In this document: in pieces, positions 20,680 through 26,606 of the stretch
Numbering within the stretch: the stretch's first letter is position 1
Layout of the letters: each line of letters begins with the position of its first letter
DNA from: Gemmatimonadaceae bacterium
Lineage (GTDB): Bacteria; Latescibacterota; UBA2968; UBA8231
Direction: 5' to 3'
Assembly: GCA_002726335.1 (NCBI GenBank)
Contig: PBSR01000132.1
Span: forward strand, 1 to 26,606
DNA length: 26,606 nucleotides
Position numbers and translations under genes: made by a program
The notes under the pieces: model-generated
Seen by the model: the letters and a program-made list of their open reading frames with translations, nothing else
Told to the model about the DNA's origin: nothing
Database searches by the model: none

Positions 20680-22980
20680 TCAGTAGACCACCGCCACCGT
20701 CCGGCGCACGGTCTCCGACCGCGCGTCTCCTGCTACACTCAGCTCCACGACATACACTCCGGGTGCCACGCCACGGGCCTGCCAGCTGATTCGCTCTCGT
20801 CCCGCCTCGATGTGCCGCTGCTGCTGGTGCACGATCCGGCCGCCCAGGTCGAACACCCGCAGGACCAGCGGCCGCGCCACCAGCAGGTTGGCCACATCCA
20901 CCTCGACGCGGAGCTCGTCGTTAACGGCATCGCCGTTCGGCGTCACCACCGGCGTCGACAGTGTGACGTTGGCCAGTACACGCTCGCCCACCGGCAGCCC
21001 CACAACATTGGTGTTGCCCGGCACGTCCGGCGAGGCATCTCCCGCGTCTACGCGCTGACGATCCCCCGGCGACCGGCTGTCCTCCAGAAAGGCCTCAAAG
21101 CGTGTGCCGTGCAGGAAGACAGCAGAGGAGAAGCGCAATTCCACCAGTTCGCCGCCACGGGCGCGCCGGGGCAACGTGACGCGGAAGCCATCCGTCGTCA
21201 CCTTGGCCGCTGCCTCGACGGGCTCGCCGGACATGTGCGCTTCGAGGAAGGTGGGTGGCGCCGTCGCCTCGACGGCCAGAGCGTCGAAGCCGGCGCTGGA
21301 GTTGTCGGTACGAACAAAGTAGGAGAATTCCTGTTCCACCCCGACCCGCACCTGCGTGGGAAACACCTCGCCGACAGCGGTCAGCGCCAGGGGCGACGTA
21401 TGAGTCACCTGCAGCCAGTCCAGTGACGGTGCCACCTCCGGGTCGTCGGTCAACAGCCCGACCTGCAGTTGGGCGTAGCGACGGGGTGCCGGCGACAGGA
21501 AGCGGTCGCCTGATCGAGCGTACGCCGTGCTCCACGGACTCCAGTCACCGCCAACCGACTGCAGCGTGTCGATTGGGCCCCGGAAAGACGGGATCAGCCG
21601 ACCCCAGGCACGCTCCGTCACCTGTTTGCCATTGCGGTCCAGAAACACGTAGCGCTCCACGAGCCCGCCGCCGGTACGACTGCGGATTTCCAGCCGGGTG
21701 CCGGCCGGCACCTCCCCCTGCCATTCGACAATGCTGAAGTTGCGCCGCTGGCCAAGATCCAGAATCTGCGACTGCATCCTCAGATCCCGGGGAAACCCAC
21801 CGCCAAAGGCCTGCATCTCCTGCATGGTACCCCGTGCGGAACAGGCGACGGACGTGGCCCTCTGTCCACCGCCCAGGGCCACGGCGCAGGCGCCATCCCA
21901 GAACTTCCACAGGAGTCTCACAAGCCGTACCGGCCTCCGTTGAAAGAAGTGGTCGACGAAGCCCCGTCGGTTGTCGCTGTCTGTCGCCCGACCGTTGAAT
22001 TGCCGATCCCAGATCAGTGTGCCGTCCGGCGCCAGGCTGCCATCGGAGGTCAACAGCGAGTAGTCCTTGAAGCTGAACCGACGGAAACCCATGGCTTCGC
22101 CGATCAGGCGGACGTGGTCGAGCCAGTACACCGCGCCAAGGTCCAGCACGATGTGCGCGTCGATGTCCTCGACACCCCGGCCTGGTGTTGCCCCGTAGTA
22201 CATGCGCGTCGCCATGGCGCCGTCGATCAACCCCACCACATTGCCCAATGGCACATCGAGCTCAATCCGACCGAGACCGACCACGACATTGGCGCTGCCC
22301 CCCCGCGGGATCAGTCCCAGCACCGCATTGTCGCCGAAGCCGTTGACCTGGATCTCGGTCAGGCGTGCGTCGGGGTGATAGATCAACGGCACGACCCGTA
22401 CGTATTGAATCGGCGGATCCTTCAGGGGATCGAACTCGATCGTCACCTCGTGCCGCGAGTTCTCCTTGAAGCGGTGCTGCATGCGGTAGACGACGACACC
22501 CGGAAGTGGATTGCCGACGATGTCGACCTGCGGCTCGCCCGTCGACATCAACACCTCGAACAACTCGAAGGGGGGTGCATCCTCGGCGAAAACCAGCGTC
22601 ACCGAGTTCGTCGACACGGCACGACCCAGATTGATCTCGAGCACGGCCTCCCCCGTGCGCTCGGTACCATCCGGGCGCCATCCCGTGGCGGGATCACCAT
22701 CGATGGCCAGATCCGCCATCTGCCGATTCGAACTCGCCTGCAGGACACCGCCATCGAACTGCGCCGAGTTCACCGCGGCGTTGATGTCCTTGCGCAGGCG
22801 AACGGCGACCAACCCGCCGGAAGGTGTGATCTCGAGAGCGCCAGCAGGCAGCTGCCACTGCTGCCAGGACGCCTCACTGTCAAAGCGCAGCACCTGCGCC
22901 CCGGCGTCACGAATCGCCGGCGGCGTCAGCGGGAGCAGGCCCAGGAGGATCAACACGGCTGTACGTCGATGAGTGTTCAG
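20680..22980 (-). CDS. Large secreted protein with discoidin-like domain and FlgD-type C-terminal domain
   Basis: The roughly 766-aa exported protein has a signal peptide starting NTHRRTAVLILLGLL. A discoidin (F5/8 C)-like domain comes near the N-terminus (motifs SNRQMADLAIDGDPATGW and LEINLG), then a second discoidin-like half and several beta-sandwich segments. The C-terminus has the FlgD/gliding-type signature VVTPNGDAVNDELRV...VFDLGGR...APGVYVVEL. Such C-termini are common on secreted proteins of FCB-type and related bacteria and may act in sorting or surface attachment. No ATG lies at the natural start: CTG 22980 with an AGG 9 nt upstream fits the signal peptide best. The first ATG (23202) would overlap the divergent gene and bury the signal. 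Function unknown; carbohydrate or surface binding is plausible. Confidence 0.7.
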   Translation of the reverse strand: MNTHRRTAVLILLGLLPLTPPAIRDAGAQVLRFDSEASWQQWQLPAGALEITPSGGLVAVRLRKDINAAVNSAQFDGGVLQASSNRQMADLAIDGDPATGWRPDGTERTGEAVLEINLGRAVSTNSVTLVFAEDAPPFELFEVLMSTGEPQVDIVGNPLPGVVVYRMQHRFKENSRHEVTIEFDPLKDPPIQYVRVVPLIYHPDARLTEIQVNGFGDNAVLGLIPRGGSANVVVGLGRIELDVPLGNVVGLIDGAMATRMYYGATPGRGVEDIDAHIVLDLGAVYWLDHVRLIGEAMGFRRFSFKDYSLLTSDGSLAPDGTLIWDRQFNGRATDSDNRRGFVDHFFQRRPVRLVRLLWKFWDGACAVALGGGQRATSVACSARGTMQEMQAFGGGFPRDLRMQSQILDLGQRRNFSIVEWQGEVPAGTRLEIRSRTGGGLVERYVFLDRNGKQVTERAWGRLIPSFRGPIDTLQSVGGDWSPWSTAYARSGDRFLSPAPRRYAQLQVGLLTDDPEVAPSLDWLQVTHTSPLALTAVGEVFPTQVRVGVEQEFSYFVRTDNSSAGFDALAVEATAPPTFLEAHMSGEPVEAAAKVTTDGFRVTLPRRARGGELVELRFSSAVFLHGTRFEAFLEDSRSPGDRQRVDAGDASPDVPGNTNVVGLPVGERVLANVTLSTPVVTPNGDAVNDELRVEVDVANLLVARPLVLRVFDLGGRIVHQQQRHIEAGRERISWQARGVAPGVYVVELSVAGDARSETVRRTVAVVY

Positions 22981-23114
22981 AGCAAATGACCTGATGGGAA
23001 GGGGATGCTGCGCAATGAACGAAAGGTGTCGCCGTCCCGGCAACCGCAGGTCAGCTCTGGAGGTCGTTCCCGCCGGAGTGTAGCTTGGATGCACTCGCGC
23101 CTGAAGGAGTCCTG

Positions 23115-23756
23115 ATGAGCCCTGCCCCCTTGCCCTGTCGTGAAGTAGTTCGTGTTCTCTCCGAGCCCGCGGATACCGCCACCTACGCCGACTGTCAGCC
23201 ACTGACTCTTCGCCGCTTCTGGGAATCAGCCACGGACCTCCCCCATGAAGCCGGGACGGCCCGTGTCGGCGCCGCCGCGGAGGGGCTCGCCTTCCATGTG
23301 GAACTGCAGGACAGCGACATCTTCTCGCAGGCCACCGCCGATCAGCAGAAGATGTGGACTCTGGGTGACGTGGCCGAACTGTTCATCAAGCCCGGCGCCG
23401 ACCGCCCCGACTACTGGGAGATCCACGTCACGCCCAACGATTTCCTGATGGATATCCGGATCCCGGACCGAGAGCGCTTCATGGCCGGTGAGATCACCTG
23501 GGACGAAGTGATTGCGCTGGCCAGTGGCACGAGGAAGAGAGTTGTGGTGGCAGACGGCAGCTGGACCGTGGAGGCGGTTGTACCATGGCAGGCTTTCGGC
23601 ATGGATCAGGCACCCCGGGCCGGCACCGTGTGGCAGTTTGCCGTCTGCCGCTATAACTGCAACGGCGGCCTGGAGAACCCGGAGTTGTCTTCGACGGCTC
23701 CCTTCACCAAGGCCGGGTTCCATCGCTGGGAGGAGTTCAACGAGCTGGAGTTCTAG
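23115..23756 (+). CDS. Carbohydrate-binding family 9 (CBM9)-like domain protein
   Basis: The 213-aa protein has no signal peptide. It is essentially a single CBM9-like/DOMON-like beta-sandwich: early W (FWES), AFHVELQDSD, then the VAELFIKPGADRPDYWEIHV strand pair, later WTVEAVVPWQAFG and a C-terminal W-rich stretch. This is the usual order for stand-alone CBM9-like proteins, which often occur beside discoidin or sugar-related genes; the divergent neighbour has a discoidin-like domain. AAGGAG 5 nt before ATG 23115 decides the start. The 3' end overlaps the convergent SGNH gene by 20 bp. The ligand is unknown. Confidence 0.75.
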   Translation: MSPAPLPCREVVRVLSEPADTATYADCQPLTLRRFWESATDLPHEAGTARVGAAAEGLAFHVELQDSDIFSQATADQQKMWTLGDVAELFIKPGADRPDYWEIHVTPNDFLMDIRIPDRERFMAGEITWDEVIALASGTRKRVVVADGSWTVEAVVPWQAFGMDQAPRAGTVWQFAVCRYNCNGGLENPELSSTAPFTKAGFHRWEEFNELEF

Positions 23757-24870
23757 AAAGCCGGGCGGCCAGGATCCCGGCAACGAGATCCGCCCCACGG
23801 GGCGAGAGATGGCCATCGTCCATGAAGAACAGATCGATCCCCTCCCCCTGTCGTTCGACGAATGCGCGATGGGGCTCGAGGCAGTCAATCTTCAGATGGC
23901 CGCAGCGGTCAGCGAAATAGCGCTGCGGAGCAAAGGGGTCGGTGTCAGCCTCGACGATCTGAGCGATCTCGGGCAGATAGAGAACGAGCAGCTGAAACCC
24001 ATCCCGCTCGCCCTGCCTCTGTATATGCAGGAGAAACTGGAAGAACAGGCTCCAGTCTGAACCGTACCGTTCGGGTTGAGTGTAGAACTCCGGACGCCCG
24101 ATCTGGTAGTGGTGCTCGCGCTTCTTGGTCAGACCGATCTGCGACTGCAGTTCCCCCAGAAGGGCGCCTGGCAGTGGTCTCGCGCCGAGGGTCCTGCCGA
24201 CTTTCTCGAGGACGTTGGCCAACGGGTCATAGGTGCAACAGTCAACCACCTTCCGGTTGATAGATGACATGCCCAGAGAGTCGCTTCTGAGCGTCGGCAG
24301 GTGAAGGGCGGTGATGTCGACTCGGCCGTCGTCAACCTCGAAACGCGGTTTTCCCATGCCGAAGGCTTCGTCATTCTCCAGGTAGAGAAGATCATTGACG
24401 AAGAAGATCAGAACCACCCAGGATGGATCGTGCGACCCGAGCAACTGCTGCAGCAGGATGTACTGCTGGTCTGTGGAATAGCCGCCGACGCCGGCGTTCA
24501 CCGTGCCGATCCTGGTTTTTTCCTCCAGGCGGGAGCCGATGGTCTAGTGGTCGTACAGGTGATAACCCTGGACGAAGGAGTCACCTAGAAGGACGATCCC
24601 GGGTTCCAGAGGGCCGGCGCCGCTGGCGGTCAAGCGCAGTCCGTCAGCTCCCGTGGTGAAGTAGGGCACTGGCTCCTGCGTGGCTTCGTCCAGCAGGTGA
24701 TACTCGAGATGTGGCTGCAGCGCCCAACCGAGTCTCTCGTGGCGGACGAAGAAGTCCACGTCCACCAGTGGCCGGCCGGAGTACTCGATGATGGTCGGCG
24801 CTGCCAACTCCGAATAGATCGCGACGGCCACGACCAGGCCGGCGCACCCGAGCCCCACCGTCCATATCAT
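23737..24870 (-). pseudogene. SGNH/GDSL-type hydrolase interrupted by an in-frame amber codon
   Basis: A single 378-codon reading frame carries the SGNH hydrolase blocks in order: GDS with nucleophile Ser (LLGDSFVQGY), Gly block (NAGVGGYSTDQQ), Asn block (FFVNDLLY) and the catalytic DGHLSP Asp/His near the C-terminus. A TAG at 24544-24546 (codon 109) splits the Ser block from all others, with no frame change. CAG (Gln) to TAG is the simplest cause. An N-terminal membrane anchor is visible; it may begin at CTG 24897, which has GGAAGAAGG upstream, rather than ATG 24870. The product would be an esterase/acyl-modifying enzyme if intact; truncated it should be inactive. A base error cannot be excluded. 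Confidence 0.7.
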
Positions 24871-24957
24871 GAAAGCGAGCCAGAGGACGATTCTCAGGTC
24901 CGACCTTCTTCCGTATGCTGCATGATGGCTGATGGATTGTCGGTACGGCAGACTGCG

Positions 24958-25881
24958 CTACTCGGGGTTGGCGACCTCCCGCTTTACCTGCCCCCAGGTA
25001 CGCTCCTGAATGACGGTGCTGGCCCCGGACTGCAGCTCAGACAGATCCACCGATTCGCTGTCGCTTGCCCGGGCCTGGCGCACCCGCTCGGCAAGAACCA
25101 CCGGATCCCAACCAGCTCGCCGGATGGCACGCTTCATCTCTTCATCCCATTCCTCCGGCGGTGTGGCCATCGCCCTGGCGGCAACGCCACGCTGGAACTC
25201 AGCAAGTCGGTCGCTGTCGCCATCCTCATCCGTGCGACGCGCAACTTCTTCCTGCTGACGCAGACGTATACGCTCCGCGATCTCCTCCAGATCATGACCG
25301 GCGGCGATAATCTGGGACTTCAGCTCCTCTGACCACTCCTCCGGCGGCATCGCCGCAACTGCCCGCCAGTCTATGCCGTCCTCCCTCTTCGCCTGGTGCG
25401 CAAATGCCTGCCGTTGGCGGATCCCTTCGGTGAACTCATCCAGGTCCCAGCCGGCACGGACGATGGCCGCTTTCAACCTTTCATTCCATTCCTCCGGTGG
25501 GATGGCCATCGCTCTTGCGGCGACACCTCGCTGGAACTCGGCAAGTCGGTCACTGTCGCCATCCCCTTCCGTGCGACGCGCGTCCTCCTGCTGACCCAGG
25601 CGTATACGCTCCGCAATGGCCTCCAGATCGTAGCCGGCAGCGATGATCTGGGACTTCAGCTCCTCTGACCACTCCTCCGGCGCCGTGGTCCTGGCCATCT
25701 CCCAGTCGACGCTGTCTCGCGTCTGTGCGATACCGGTCGAAGGCAGGACGGCAGCACAGGCACCGCACAGAACGACTGCGGTGATGACACGCGACCTTGT
25801 GCTCATGCGCCGCACGCCGCCGGCGAGGGTGCGCCGGATTCTCTGGGCCAGATGAGATTCTGCTGCAGCAAAGACGTTCAT
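24958..25881 (-). CDS. Secreted or anchored protein made of internally duplicated PEEW-helix repeats
   Basis: The 307-aa protein begins with a basic N-terminus and a hydrophobic segment (VITAVVLCGACAAVLP), then AQ, like a signal peptide. The mature part contains four copies of a helical unit of the form PEEW-x-E-x-LK-x-x-I-x-x-AG-x-D-L-x-x-x-x-E-x-IR. They are arranged as two near-identical halves with a period of about 112 residues, joined by charged, probably helical segments. No known family is recognised. ATG 25881 has GAGGAG 9 nt upstream; ATG 25806 would give a cleaner signal peptide with a poorer ribosome site. It may be a coiled or helical periplasmic scaffold; function unknown. Confidence 0.65.
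   Translation of the reverse strand: MNVFAAAESHLAQRIRRTLAGGVRRMSTRSRVITAVVLCGACAAVLPSTGIAQTRDSVDWEMARTTAPEEWSEELKSQIIAAGYDLEAIAERIRLGQQEDARRTEGDGDSDRLAEFQRGVAARAMAIPPEEWNERLKAAIVRAGWDLDEFTEGIRQRQAFAHQAKREDGIDWRAVAAMPPEEWSEELKSQIIAAGHDLEEIAERIRLRQQEEVARRTDEDGDSDRLAEFQRGVAARAMATPPEEWDEEMKRAIRRAGWDPVVLAERVRQARASDSESVDLSELQSGASTVIQERTWGQVKREVANPE
25147..25344. repeat. Internal direct repeat, copy A
   Basis: This 198-bp segment encodes the unit from PEEWSEELKSQIIAAGHDL to ATPPEEW. It is nearly identical to 25486-25680, differing by one codon insertion and scattered substitutions. The high DNA similarity implies a recent duplication within the gene. Confidence 0.85.
25486..25680. repeat. Internal direct repeat, copy B
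   Basis: This 195-bp segment encodes the unit from PEEWSEELKSQIIAAGYDL to AIPPEEW. It is the partner of 25147-25344, with corresponding ends 336-339 bp apart. Confidence 0.85.
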
Positions 25882-25963
25882 GATGAGGTGCTCCTCTATG
25901 GAACTGAATGTAGACACCTTGACGTCAGAACACCAAAATGGCCCGGAGGTGGCGTCCAGTGTT

Positions 25964-26606
25964 CTACCCTGTCTTCGGCCGCAGTCCGAACCATCCCGCC
26001 ATGATCAGGCCGCTTGCTATCCTCGCCATGCAGGCTAGCCCGAAAGCCGCCCCGTACCCGTAATCGAGGATCAGCAGTCCGCCGAGCACACTTCCCGCGA
26101 AGTTGAACAGCTGAAAGCCACAGACGCGGAATCCCTGGATCCGCGCCCAGTAGCGTCGTGGCAGAATCTGCGTGGAAAAATGCTGGTCGGAAGGATTGTC
26201 GACGACCTCGGCGGCCCGTGACAGCAGAAACATCAACACCGCGACGGGCAGGTTGATCACCGTCCCCATCACGCCCAGAGCCAGGCCACCGACGGTACGC
26301 GCCGGGAGGATGGTCAAAGTCGCTCCGAATCTGCGCACCAGGGCAGGTGCGGTGAAGGTCGCCGGCAGGCCCACCAGTTGGCTGAGAAAGAAGATCGCCC
26401 CGATCGCCGTAGCACCGACGTGCAACTCCTCTTCGAAGAAGACGTTGAAGAAGGGGAACGTCAGGCCCATCGAGAAGCCACGGGATCCGCTGAGAGCGGC
26501 GATGCCGATGAAGGTCGGCCAGGGAGAGGCCGAAGTGTCGTCGGCCCGCGTGTCCACCTCCTTGCCTGGGGAATTCCGACCGGCGTGACCTGGCATTCGC
26601 AGCAGC
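25964..26606 (-). CDS. Major facilitator superfamily transporter, C-terminal half (partial)
   Basis: The reading frame is open to the window edge. The visible 210-plus residues hold about six membrane helices (from TFIGIAALSGSRGFSMG to ASGLIMAGWFGLRP) preceded by a polar linker, i.e. TM7-12 of a 12-TM MFS carrier. The start lies outside the window. The first in-frame ATG (26596) falls in the central linker and is unlikely to be the true start. Helix 7 begins with a conserved-looking R-G-F-S-M-G-L-T-F-P-F-F stretch; the substrate cannot be deduced. It is co-oriented with the repeat protein, 82 bp away. Confidence 0.8.
   Translation of the reverse strand, partial: LLRMPGHAGRNSPGKEVDTRADDTSASPWPTFIGIAALSGSRGFSMGLTFPFFNVFFEEELHVGATAIGAIFFLSQLVGLPATFTAPALVRRFGATLTILPARTVGGLALGVMGTVINLPVAVLMFLLSRAAEVVDNPSDQHFSTQILPRRYWARIQGFRVCGFQLFNFAGSVLGGLLILDYGYGAAFGLACMARIASGLIMAGWFGLRPKTG

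Noticed and set aside
24544..24546. TAG as a sense codon or programmed read-through
   Set aside because: TAG clearly ends several other genes here and there is no read-through signal or conserved context that I can see; a nonsense mutation or base error is simpler.
25927..25965. Inverted repeat AGAACAC/GTGTTCT as a terminator of the MFS gene
   Set aside because: Arms are only 7 bp with a 25-nt loop, the repeat overlaps the stop codon and no T-run follows.
1..26606. CRISPR arrays, tRNA or rRNA genes, insertion sequences, integrase or attachment sites
   Set aside because: No regularly spaced short repeats, no cloverleaf-like or rRNA-like stretch and no transposase or integrase motifs were recognised, so island mobility is not supported by this window.

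Overview
This is a GC-rich window from a diderm (Gram-negative-type) bacterium. It carries signal-peptide c-type cytochromes, Tat substrates, two outer-membrane beta-barrel proteins, a lipoprotein and a sigma-54 enhancer-binding regulator. The right-hand genes have a style I associate with little-cultured FCB-type or Gemmatimonadota/Latescibacterota-like environmental lineages: a phytanoyl-CoA dioxygenase, a CBM9-like protein, an SGNH hydrolase, and a discoidin-like secreted protein ending in an FlgD-type domain. That taxonomic guess is weak. Nearly all genes are tightly packed, with many ATGA/GTGA/TTGA/TGATG start-stop overlaps.

Region 1 (1-6345, minus strand) reads, in transcription order: porin, cupredoxin-like protein, di-haem peroxidase, di-haem peroxidase, Rieske subunit, molybdopterin catalytic subunit (cut by the window edge). 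The last two belong to the arsenite oxidase (AioBA) superfamily. Two di-haem cytochrome c peroxidase-type proteins encoded in the same operon are the signature of dissimilatory iodate reductase (IdrA, IdrB, IdrP1, IdrP2), so I read this as an idr-type locus with two added envelope proteins.

Region 2 (6403-11094, minus strand) is the control and electron-transfer part: a di-haem cytochrome c, a membrane histidine kinase with a periplasmic sensor, and an NtrC-family response regulator. Just past the regulator, overlapping its stop codon, lie two palindromes (6541-6557 and 6573-6589) 32 bp apart. A sigma-54-like -24/-12 element follows at 6403-6418, in front of the porin. The layout suggests that the two-component system switches on the idr-type operon.

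Region 3 (11388-19904, plus strand) is a complete nitrous oxide reduction operon in the order nosZ-nosR-nosD-nosF-nosY-nosL, followed by a phytanoyl-CoA dioxygenase family gene. NosZ is Tat-exported with all CuZ and CuA ligands. A sigma-54-like element (11388-11403) precedes nosZ, and a perfect 11-bp-stem hairpin lies between nosZ and nosR. The di-haem cytochrome diverges from nosZ across a 397-bp control region.

Region 4 (19958-26606) is more ordinary accessory or housekeeping material: a small beta-barrel protein, a large discoidin/FlgD-type secreted protein, a CBM9-like protein, an SGNH hydrolase broken by an in-frame amber codon, a secreted protein built from an internal duplication, and the C-terminal half of an MFS transporter. 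No rRNA, tRNA, CRISPR array, transposase or integrase was seen.

Together the first three regions look like an anaerobic respiration island in which an iodate-reductase-type enzyme and N2O reductase sit side by side, possibly sharing the di-haem cytochrome as electron donor and sigma-54 control.
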